From Chloroflexota bacterium (GTDB lineage Bacteria > Chloroflexota > Anaerolineae > J102): a stretch of 8,774 bases of DNA. Made by a program: the position numbers and the translations under genes. Shown here piece after piece: positions 1-5,686 of the stretch. Positions within the stretch are counted from its first letter, which is position 1. The number at the start of each line of letters is the position of its first letter. The DNA is taken from the NCBI GenBank assembly GCA_024276255.1, contig JAJRXO010000337.1, positions 1 through 8,774 of the forward strand, given 5' to 3'. The notes below the pieces were generated by a model. It worked only from the letters and a program-made list of their open reading frames with translations, was not told the DNA's origin and ran no database searches.

Positions 1-225
1 ATGAATGGCAACGATATTGGGGTGATCCAGTCGCGCCGCGGCCCGCGCTTCGAACAAAAAACGCTCGACCAGCTCATGATCGTTTTGCAATCGCGGATGC
101 AGTATCTTCAGCGCCACCGGCCGTTCCAGCCGCTGATGATAGGCCAGATAGACTATAGACATGCCGCCGCGGCCGATCTCGCGTTCAATGCGATAGGGGC
201 CGAGGATGTCGCCTGGTGCAAACAT
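1..225 (-). CDS. Ser/Thr protein kinase, N-terminal 75 residues (cut by window edge)
   Basis: Reading the minus strand from ATG at 225 gives 75 codons with no stop, continuing past the left edge. The start of a eukaryotic-like (Hanks-type) kinase domain is clear. The glycine-rich ATP loop is GRGGMS at residues 18-23, the ATP-anchoring lysine is in VALK (K40), the likely helix-C glutamate is E59, and LDHPNIV (67-72) is the conserved stretch before strand 4. The catalytic HRD and DFG motifs would lie outside the window, so activity cannot be judged. The kinase domain begins almost at residue 1, as in PknB-type receptors, whose membrane and sensor parts follow the kinase domain. The gene starts 5 bp after the stop of the epimerase-like gene, so the two are very probably co-transcribed. 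I see no strong ribosome binding site, which fits translational coupling. The family call is secure; substrate and signal are unknown. Confidence 0.93.
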   Translation of the reverse strand, partial: MFAPGDILGPYRIEREIGRGGMSIVYLAYHQRLERPVALKILHPRLQNDHELVERFLFEARAAARLDHPNIVAIH

Positions 226-230
226 CGTGT

Positions 231-716
231 TCAGGTGATCTTGTGCCCGGCCAGCCAATCGTAGCCGATGTCTGGATCGTCGTGGGGAATGCGGCCCTCG
301 TCTGCGGGGTCGTACGTCTTGCTGGTGATGTACAGCATGTGCGCTTCGGCGCTGAGCACCTTATATCCATGAGCCACCCCCGGCGGGATGCGCAGCACGA
401 TAGCTGGATAGTTGTCGCCCATGTACAATTCCATCAATTCGCCACGGGTCGGGCTATCCGGCCGCGTGTCGTAGAGCGCCACTTTAATATTGCCGATGGG
501 GCAATACCACCAATCGACCTGATAGCGATGAACGTGCCAGGCCTTGATGACGCCCTGAAAATTGCGGGCGTGGCTCCACTGGCCAAAACCCTCGGAGAAA
601 AAATCGTCAGTCACCCGTATCACCTCGCGGAAAAATCCCCGCGGATCGGCATGGGTGACGAGCTCTTTGATGATGACGTCGTGAATCTGTCCGGTGATGT
701 TATTGGTGTATGGCAT
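231..716 (-). CDS. RmlC-like dTDP-4-dehydrorhamnose 3,5-epimerase family protein
   Basis: This 161-residue cupin-fold protein resembles RmlC, which epimerises C3 and C5 of dTDP-4-keto-6-deoxyglucose on the way to dTDP-L-rhamnose. Visible family landmarks are DPRGFFRE (24-31), KAWHVH (58-63) in the place of the RGLHxQ motif, YDTRPDSPTRGE (82-93), PPGVAHGYKVLS (111-122), Y135 in KTYDP, and DPDIGYDW (147-154). H61 aligns with the catalytic histidine. The protein is shorter than typical RmlC (about 180 residues). The usual RGL before that histidine is KAW, and the following segment is rich in aromatic residues (VDWWYCP). It may therefore be a related sugar-nucleotide epimerase or a non-canonical member and not true RmlC. 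No RmlA, RmlB or RmlD gene is adjacent. It lies 23 bp after the PPOX gene and 5 bp before the kinase gene on the same strand. No convincing Shine-Dalgarno is present. Confidence 0.85.
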   Translation of the reverse strand: MPYTNNITGQIHDVIIKELVTHADPRGFFREVIRVTDDFFSEGFGQWSHARNFQGVIKAWHVHRYQVDWWYCPIGNIKVALYDTRPDSPTRGELMELYMGDNYPAIVLRIPPGVAHGYKVLSAEAHMLYITSKTYDPADEGRIPHDDPDIGYDWLAGHKIT

Positions 717-739
717 GGGGCAACCAGTCTGACAAGGGT

Positions 740-1159
740 TTATTGCGGGTAAACCAGCACCCGCCGCGGGGCGATTTTGAGGATCTGGCGATTCTCTTTG
801 CCCTCCAGCTCGGCCGGAGCCAAACCACCATAATAGCGATCCTTTCCGGTATAGCGTCGGGCAAGGGCATCGATATGGGCGTAGTTTTCGTCCTTGACGA
901 TCTCCACCACCTCACCGCGAACATCCATCCAGCGGAAAGGGTTTTCAGGATCGAGCACGGCCAATGCCACATGAGGATTGCGGTGGACGTTGTTGATCTT
1001 ACGCCGTCCCTCGACCGTGTTCACGAGAATATACTCGCCATCCCACGAAAACCATACGATGGTGTTTTCGGGATAGCCTTGAGGTGAGATGGTGGTAAAG
1101 ACTGCGTAAATCGGCCTTTCGGCGAGATCAAGGTGAGTTTCGGGGATACTTACAGGCAC
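740..1159 (-). CDS. PPOX-class (F420- or flavin-dependent) split-barrel oxidoreductase
   Basis: The product is a 139-residue pyridoxamine-5'-phosphate-oxidase-fold protein. Landmarks are IYAVFTTISPQGYPENTIVWF (17-37), where a redox cofactor usually sits, EGRRKINNVHRNPHVALAVLD (50-70), DVRGEVVEI (79-87) and a C-terminal RRVLVYPQ. The length and the GRRKxxN-xxxxPHVAL pattern match the Rv1155-like PPOX F420-dependent family. Whether it uses F420, FMN or haem cannot be read from sequence. I chose a GTG start at 1159 because GGAG lies 8 nt upstream and the domain begins right after it. The same frame is open back to 1360, but that extension crosses the divergent promoter and adds sequence the family lacks. 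It is first in a probable operon with the epimerase-like and kinase genes. The substrate is unknown. Confidence 0.85.
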   Translation of the reverse strand: MPVSIPETHLDLAERPIYAVFTTISPQGYPENTIVWFSWDGEYILVNTVEGRRKINNVHRNPHVALAVLDPENPFRWMDVRGEVVEIVKDENYAHIDALARRYTGKDRYYGGLAPAELEGKENRQILKIAPRRVLVYPQ

Positions 1160-1197
1160 AGGTTGTACTCCGTGATAGTGGTGTCGCCTGACAATTG

Positions 1198-1225
1198 CTG
1201 TCAAAGCGCGTGATAGCAGTATAAT
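1198..1225 (+). promoter_or_regulatory. Promoter for the LysM/M23 lipoprotein gene
   Basis: A perfect TATAAT lies at 1220-1225, with CTGTCA at 1198-1203 (16-bp spacer) or TTGCTG at 1195-1200 (19-bp spacer) as the -35. Transcription would begin near 1232 and give a leader of about 40 nt before the ATG at 1273. No clear Shine-Dalgarno precedes that ATG. The same base pairs also carry a minus-strand -10, described separately. Confidence 0.6.
1218..1223 (-). promoter_or_regulatory. Minus-strand -10 box (TATACT) for the PPOX-epimerase-kinase operon
   Basis: Read on the minus strand, 1223-1218 is TATACT, one mismatch from the -10 consensus. It overlaps the plus-strand TATAAT. A good -35 is not visible at 16-18 bp. 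Start of transcription near 1211 would leave a leader of about 50 nt before the GTG at 1159. An alternative is TTGACA at 1204-1199 with CACTAT 18 bp on, but that places the start too close to the GTG. Confidence 0.4.
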
Positions 1226-1272
1226 GCAAAATCCATATAAAATCATCCTCACGAGCCCCCACTGATTCATCC

Positions 1273-2802
1273 ATGGTACGAATCCGCTTTTTGGCCCTGC
1301 TGGCATGGCTGCTGACGCTGCTCGCTGCCTGCACCCCGGCCCCCACACCGGCCCCGACATCGTCTGTCAGCTCCACGGCCACACCCAGCCCAACCGCAAC
1401 CCGACTGGTGGTCACCCCGTCGCCGGCAATTGCATCCCTCACGCCCACAGCCACCCCGTCCGCACCCCGGCCACAAACAGTCGTTCCCCCCACCCCTGTG
1501 CCCACGCCCGGGCCCACCGTGGCCCCGGATGTGGCCCTGCGCTACGTGAAAGTGCGCCGCAACGACGTGCTCTCCACCATCGCCGCCCGCTACGGGGTCA
1601 GCATAGACGACATCCTGGCGTACAATCAACTGGCCGATCCCAATCAACTGGCTGTGGGGCAGGGCCTGATCATCCCCTATCACACGCAAAAATACACGCC
1701 CGCCCGGATCATCATCGCCGATCGCGAGCTGGTTGACGGTCCTGCCTATCTCGACTTCGATGTTGCGGCCTTTGTGCAGCAACAACCGGGGTTTTTGCGC
1801 CGATATCGCACACGTGCAGGCCGCAGCGGCGCCGAGGTGATTGAGCGCCTGGCCCGGCAATACAGCGTGGGGCCGCGGGTGCTGCTGGCCCTGCTGGAAG
1901 CGCGGGGCGGCTGGCTGACCCGTGACGATCCGCAGGGGATGGCCCGCGCCCGGCCCATGGGGCATCTGGCTGGCGCTGAGGGCCTGTGGGCGCAGGTGGA
2001 GTGGGCGGCCGACACCCTGAACCGCGGCTTTTACGGCTGGCAGGACCGCGGGGAGACGGCGATCCGCTTCCGCGGAGGCCGGATTCTGCGGGCTGCGCCG
2101 GGCCTGAACCCGGGCACGGTGGCCCTGCAGGTCATGCTGGCGCAGGATGTGTCGCCGGAACAATTGGCCGATGAATTGCGGGCGTTTTCAGACGCCTACC
2201 AGCGTCTGTTCGGCGCCCCGCCCCCCACCGATCCAACGCCGGCCCTGCCGCCGGGTCTCGAGCAACCCTATTTGCAATTACCGTGGCAACACAATCAGTG
2301 GTGGTATTTCACAGGGGGGCCGCACGGCGGCTGGGGCAGCGGCAGCGGCTGGGCCGCCCTCGATTTCGTGCCCGACACCCCGTCCGTGGGCAGTTGTGGC
2401 CCTCTGGAAACCTGGGCCGTGGCCGCGGCGCCCGGTGTGGTCGCTTACAGCGCTGATGGCGAGGTACTGCTGGATCTCGATGGCGACGGCGACATCCGCA
2501 CGGGCTGGGTATTGCAGTATCTGCACATCTCCGATCGCCCTGCCGAAGGCACCTGGCTGCAGGCTGGCGACAGGGTGGGACGGCCCTCCTGTGAGGGCGG
2601 CATCGCCGCGGAAGCGCACCTGCATTTTGCCCGGCGCTATAACGGCGTATGGGTGGCGGCCGGGGGGGCGATCCCCATGGAGCTGGACGGATGGCAGGCG
2701 CATGGCAGCTTTGAATACGAAGGCACCCTCACCCGGGGAGGACGCCCGTCCCGCACGGCCTGTGATTGCCGCCAGCGAGGGTTGAACGGTATCGTATGGT
2801 AA
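1273..2802 (+). CDS. LysM and M23-type (LytM-like) cell-wall lipoprotein
   Basis: This 509-residue exported protein has a lipoprotein signal peptide with lipobox LAAC (C20). A Thr/Pro/Ser-rich tether follows (about 21-85), then one LysM peptidoglycan-binding domain (about 90-135). A middle mostly helical region of unknown role covers about 175-315. A C-terminal M23/LytM-like domain (about 330-475) has the second-half zinc motif HLH (H449, H451) and the conserved histidine H418 in YLHIS. The first-half HxxxD motif is altered: D364 is present, but the expected histidine position is W360, and the nearest histidine is H351. It could be a divergent endopeptidase or a degenerate, non-catalytic LytM regulator. 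A DLDGDGD segment (401-407) looks like a calcium-binding loop. C375, C440, C497 and C499 may form disulfides. The ATG at 1273 sits directly before the signal peptide. The gene has its own promoter, and no terminator follows it. Confidence 0.85.
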   Translation: MVRIRFLALLAWLLTLLAACTPAPTPAPTSSVSSTATPSPTATRLVVTPSPAIASLTPTATPSAPRPQTVVPPTPVPTPGPTVAPDVALRYVKVRRNDVLSTIAARYGVSIDDILAYNQLADPNQLAVGQGLIIPYHTQKYTPARIIIADRELVDGPAYLDFDVAAFVQQQPGFLRRYRTRAGRSGAEVIERLARQYSVGPRVLLALLEARGGWLTRDDPQGMARARPMGHLAGAEGLWAQVEWAADTLNRGFYGWQDRGETAIRFRGGRILRAAPGLNPGTVALQVMLAQDVSPEQLADELRAFSDAYQRLFGAPPPTDPTPALPPGLEQPYLQLPWQHNQWWYFTGGPHGGWGSGSGWAALDFVPDTPSVGSCGPLETWAVAAAPGVVAYSADGEVLLDLDGDGDIRTGWVLQYLHISDRPAEGTWLQAGDRVGRPSCEGGIAAEAHLHFARRYNGVWVAAGGAIPMELDGWQAHGSFEYEGTLTRGGRPSRTACDCRQRGLNGIVW

Positions 2803-2828
2803 TCATGCCTGACATCACGCCGCGAAAC

Positions 2829-2859
2829 TTGCGGGACATCCCGAGTCCTGCGCTATAAT
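2829..2859 (+). promoter_or_regulatory. Promoter for the Nudix gene, with an inverted repeat in its spacer
   Basis: TATAAT lies at 2854-2859 and TTGCGG at 2829-2834, a long 19-bp spacer. Transcription would begin near 2866, about 33 nt before the ATG at 2899. A perfect 5-bp-arm inverted repeat, CGGGA-CA-TCCCG (2832-2843), overlaps the -35 and spacer and could be an operator. Confidence 0.5.
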
Positions 2860-2898
2860 GCAGGCTACTTCCTTCCTGTTCTGCCGGCAACAGCCCTC

Positions 2899-3567
2899 AT
2901 GACCGCCCCCAACACCACCTTCTCAATCCCCGCCATCACACTCGATCATGTCCAGCAGGCATTGCGCCGACCGCGGCCGGGCCTGCGCGGGCAGGCGCTG
3001 ATGGGGCCGCGGGCCAGACTGGATCCCGCCCTGTACGAGCGCGGATCCCGCGATTGTCGGCGGGCTGCTGTATTGTTGCTGCTCTATCCCTATCGGGATG
3101 AACTGCACACTGTGCTCACTGTGCGCCCGCAGCATCTGCCCCAACACCCGGGGCAGGTCTCATTTCCCGGCGGTTCCCGCGATGATGAATCCGAGTCGGT
3201 AGAACAGACTGCCCTGCGCGAGGCCCAGGAAGAGGTGGGCGTGGATCCGGCGCAAATCCAGACGCTGGGCAGGCTGACGCACATTTACATCCCCCCCAGC
3301 CATTTCTGCATCCAGATTGTGGTGGGCTATACGCCTCAACGACCGCAATGGCGTCTCAACGAAGCCGAGGTCAGTGAACTGCTGGAAGTGCCGCTCCGCC
3401 ATTTTCTGGATCGCCGCAACTGGCGGAGCGAAATGCGCACCCTGCATGGTGAGACACGACGCATCCCCTACTTTGCCGTGGGCCGACACAAGGTATGGGG
3501 GGCGACCGCCATGGCCCTGGCTGAATTTATCACCATGCTGGATGAAATCCTGCGCCAGCCCCAATAA
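2899..3567 (+). CDS. Nudix hydrolase, NudL/CoA-pyrophosphatase type
   Basis: This 222-residue protein would hydrolyse a nucleoside diphosphate linked to another moiety. The NudL family typically cleaves coenzyme A and its derivatives. The subgroup signature runs over residues 73-92, with key parts LTVRPQHL and HPGQVSFPGG. It leads straight into the Nudix box, whose core REAQEEVGV (107-115) supplies the metal-binding glutamates E108, E111 and E112. The family's VWGATA motif is at 199-204. The first glycine of the generic Nudix pattern is not exactly matched, as also in Escherichia coli NudL (recalled). About 45 residues precede the domain. Cytoplasmic; no signal peptide. It has its own promoter and converges on the sugar transferase gene. 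No good Shine-Dalgarno is seen. The Nudix call is very safe, while the CoA substrate is by family only. Confidence 0.93.
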   Translation: MTAPNTTFSIPAITLDHVQQALRRPRPGLRGQALMGPRARLDPALYERGSRDCRRAAVLLLLYPYRDELHTVLTVRPQHLPQHPGQVSFPGGSRDDESESVEQTALREAQEEVGVDPAQIQTLGRLTHIYIPPSHFCIQIVVGYTPQRPQWRLNEAEVSELLEVPLRHFLDRRNWRSEMRTLHGETRRIPYFAVGRHKVWGATAMALAEFITMLDEILRQPQ

Positions 3568-3594
3568 AAAACCCCCGACTGGGGAGCCGGGGGT
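3566..3594 (-). terminator. Intrinsic terminator of the sugar-transferase operon
   Basis: On the minus strand a 7-bp GC-rich stem (ACCCCCG / CGGGGGT, 10-nt loop) is followed directly by a run of six T. This is a textbook intrinsic terminator 25 bp after the sugar transferase stop. Read from the plus strand it overlaps the Nudix stop codon and lacks a U-tract (GTAAATA follows), so it should act weakly for that gene. Confidence 0.85.
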
Positions 3595-3618
3595 GTAAAT
3601 ATCAGGCCTGCGGCAATT

Positions 3619-4386
3619 TCAGCCGGTGTTGCGCATGCCGATCACCACGGGAATGGTCTTGAGCAGGATCTCAAGATCAAGCCAGAACGAGCTGTTTTCA
3701 ATGTACTTCAAGTCCCAGCGTACGATTTCGGGGAAGGGGATGCTGCTGCGGCCGTTGATCTGCGCCAGGCCGGTAATGCCGGGCAGAACCGATAACCGGG
3801 GCAGATACCAGTCATAGTAGGCTTCCACCTCGTAGTCCATGGAGGGTCGCGGGCCTACTAGGCTCATGGTGCCATTGAGGATGTTGAAAAGCTGCGGTAA
3901 CTCATCCAGGCTTGTGCGTCGTAACAGGCGTCCTACACGTGTGATCACCCGTCCGTTGCCCGTGGGTTTGAGCACGCCGCCATTGCTGCGGGGCCCCTGT
4001 GTGATCTCGCCGCGAATCACCTGCTGGGCATAGCGTTTATTGTCCTCATTGTGCTCAGCGCCCACCACCATGGAACGAAACTTATAGAATTTGAAGACCT
4101 GGCCGCCCAGGCCAACGCGTTTCTGAATGATCAGGGCCGGCCCGCCGTCATCGATCTTGATGGCAAGGTAGATCAGGAGCAGCAGGGGCGACAACAACAC
4201 CAGCAACGCACCGGCAACCAGGATGTCGAATGCCCGCTTGGCCAGCCGATAGGAAGTCGGCAAAACGGCAGGCGGGACAACAAGTGTGGTAGGCGCAACC
4301 TGAAAATGGGGAGCAACGGTAGACTGCAAGGCAGAGCTCACAAGACGGGTGTTACTGGTGATCATATCGGCATCATTCCTTGTCAT
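3619..4386 (-). CDS. Polyprenyl-phosphate hexose-1-phosphate transferase (bacterial sugar transferase family)
   Basis: This 255-residue monotopic membrane enzyme should transfer a sugar-1-phosphate from a nucleotide sugar to undecaprenyl phosphate, the first step in building a surface glycan. After a variable 45-residue N-terminus come KRAFDI (50-55), one hydrophobic (probably re-entrant) helix at about 55-77, KFYKFRSM (99-106), the catalytic Asp-Glu pair in SLDELPQLFN (D161, E162), SLVGPRPSM (175-183) and PGITGLAQINGRS (202-214). It is the short PglC-like core form and lacks the extra transmembrane region of WbaP-type proteins. The sugar specificity cannot be read. The ATG overlaps the stop of the 418-aa gene in ATGA, so translation is probably coupled. 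M8 is an alternative start, but the overlap favours M1. It is the last gene of a three-gene operon, ahead of a strong terminator. Confidence 0.95.
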   Translation of the reverse strand: MTRNDADMITSNTRLVSSALQSTVAPHFQVAPTTLVVPPAVLPTSYRLAKRAFDILVAGALLVLLSPLLLLIYLAIKIDDGGPALIIQKRVGLGGQVFKFYKFRSMVVGAEHNEDNKRYAQQVIRGEITQGPRSNGGVLKPTGNGRVITRVGRLLRRTSLDELPQLFNILNGTMSLVGPRPSMDYEVEAYYDWYLPRLSVLPGITGLAQINGRSSIPFPEIVRWDLKYIENSSFWLDLEILLKTIPVVIGMRNTG

Positions 4387-5639
4387 GGGAGATCACTCTC
4401 CCGGGCGGCGGTAGGGGATGAGGACATCCAATAAGTCAGTGTCAACTGGGGGCGGGCTAGAGGATTTACATATTGCGAAGAAGCAAACGCATATTGCACG
4501 CGGGCTTCATCGAACGCTTTGAGGATCAGGCCGTGCTGGCTTTGCGGGTCGTACAGCCATTCCTGAACGAGTGCCGTCACATCCCAGTTGTAAAAACGCT
4601 GGATGTCCTGCACTATTTGCTGGCTGCGAGGCAGGGCCTCGCGGTCGTCGGGGATGGCGTTGGCGCCGGCTTGCTGCCACGGTTGAGTCGCCGTGGCCAT
4701 CTGCCAGCTGACCTCCGTCTCCGACCAGGCGCGATTGATTCGATATACCCCTACAACTGCCGGATTGTCGTTGCTCTGGCTGAGCGCGTACAAACTCAGG
4801 GTTGCCTGCACGAGATGCGCATTGGGGGGGACAGCAGAAAGGTCGAAGGAGAGGAGCGGCGCCATAATATCAGGCTGGCGCAAAAGCAGCCGGTCTAATT
4901 TACCATAATTTTGTGTGATATCCCAAGCGCTGAGATAGCTGTCAAACACTGCGTCAGGATTCTCAGGCCGGGCTTGAATCACAAGTTGTTGAGGTTCGGG
5001 CGTGGGCGGGGGATAGCGTTGGTTCTGCCGGGGCAGATAGTTGTTATAGTTCAGGCGCACGCGCGTGGGAGTGGCGGTGGGGGTAACGGTTGGTGAGGGA
5101 GGAACAGTGGGGGTGGAGGTGGCGGTGGGGGCCGGCGTAGCGGTGGGGGTAGCCGTGGCCCAGGGTTGCTGAACGCAGTCCACGTTGAGCACGTAGGAGC
5201 CGCTGCTGCCGGCGTAGCCATCGACCACGATCAGGTGATCTCCGGGAGGCAACTGCTCGACGATCATCGATGCATCGGCTGCATAGCAAAAGCCGGGATC
5301 GTCTTCGGAAAGCAGAAATAGATCAAGATCGTAGGTGTCGGTATAGCTCAGGGTGAGGGTGAGCGCCTGTGTGAATGAGGTTTTTAGGCGATAAAAATGC
5401 TCGGGGCCGGTCTCGGGCCAGTCGGGCCGACAGGCATAGCTGCTGATGGTGTTTTCGGCAGTGCGGGTGTCGGCGCTGTACGTGCCCTGGCAATAGGCGG
5501 GAGTGGCTGGCGGCGTCGGTTGCATGGGAGCAGCCACAACGTTGCGCCGGGGAAGGCTCATACCCAGCGCCAACAGGGCCAAAAACAACAAACTTGCCAG
5601 CCAGAAGGAAGCTGGAGAGGGACGGTTTTGTTGAAACAT
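4383..5639 (-). CDS. Secreted protein with PPC-like and DNRLRE-like beta-sandwich domains
   Basis: This 418-residue exported protein starts with a signal peptide (hydrophobic 11-27, possible cleavage near VVAA, 34-37). Residues about 48-155 look like a pre-peptidase C-terminal (PPC) type beta-sandwich (HFYRLKTSFTQALTLTLSY, DLDLFLL) with four cysteines (C50, C70, C118, C155) that could form two disulfides. A Thr-Pro linker (160-192) leads to NYNNYLPRQ. Residues about 218-403 match the DNRLRE/CBM96-like pattern: LLSFDLSAVPPNAHLVQATL, VYRINRAWSETEVSW, DVTALVQEWL, then a final PQLTLTYW strand. Such domains bind carbohydrate or build cell-surface assemblies. No catalytic domain is seen. It is encoded between the 846-aa protein (47 bp upstream) and the sugar transferase (4-bp overlap). 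There is no clean Shine-Dalgarno; the only G-rich stretch upstream is inside a hairpin. Exported status is confident; the domain names are by-eye matches. Confidence 0.85.
   Translation of the reverse strand: MFQQNRPSPASFWLASLLFLALLALGMSLPRRNVVAAPMQPTPPATPAYCQGTYSADTRTAENTISSYACRPDWPETGPEHFYRLKTSFTQALTLTLSYTDTYDLDLFLLSEDDPGFCYAADASMIVEQLPPGDHLIVVDGYAGSSGSYVLNVDCVQQPWATATPTATPAPTATSTPTVPPSPTVTPTATPTRVRLNYNNYLPRQNQRYPPPTPEPQQLVIQARPENPDAVFDSYLSAWDITQNYGKLDRLLLRQPDIMAPLLSFDLSAVPPNAHLVQATLSLYALSQSNDNPAVVGVYRINRAWSETEVSWQMATATQPWQQAGANAIPDDREALPRSQQIVQDIQRFYNWDVTALVQEWLYDPQSQHGLILKAFDEARVQYAFASSQYVNPLARPQLTLTYWMSSSPTAARESDLP
4387..4402 (-). promoter_or_regulatory. Hairpin covering the ribosome binding site of the sugar transferase
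   Basis: The minus strand reads GGGAGA-GTGA-TCTCCC, a perfect 6-bp stem with a 4-nt loop, directly followed by the ATG at 4386. The 5' arm carries the only Shine-Dalgarno-like sequence (GGGAG, 11 nt from ATG), so folding would hide it. The hairpin lies in the last codons of the 418-aa gene (RESDLP), so a ribosome finishing that gene would open it. Confidence 0.6.
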
Positions 5640-5648
5640 GAATCATTC

Positions 5649-5679
5649 AGCCCCGCCGAACCGCGTGTCCGGCGGGGCT
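5649..5679 (-). promoter_or_regulatory. Strong intercistronic hairpin without U-tract
   Basis: Ten-bp perfect GC-rich arms (AGCCCCGCCG / CGGCGGGGCT) enclose an 11-nt loop between the 846-aa and 418-aa genes. On the minus strand it is followed by GAATGATTC and the next ATG, with no U-tract, so full termination is unlikely. It may protect the upstream message, attenuate, or limit ribosome access, since its 3' arm carries the only nearby GGGG. On the plus strand GGGGTGTTTATTT follows, a weak terminator in that direction. Confidence 0.65.
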
Positions 5680-5686
5680 GGGGTGT

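Noticed and set aside
1..264. 87-codon open frame on the plus strand
   Set aside because: It lies opposite the kinase N-terminus, whose ATP-binding motifs are unmistakable.
1160..1360. N-terminal extension of the PPOX protein to an ATG at 1360
   Set aside because: It would overlap the signal peptide of the divergent lipoprotein gene and both -10 boxes, and the family begins at the GTG that has a Shine-Dalgarno.
1267..2163. 298-codon open frame on the minus strand
   Set aside because: Antisense to the LysM lipoprotein; its Gly/Arg/Gln-rich composition is what Thr-Pro codons give on the opposite strand.
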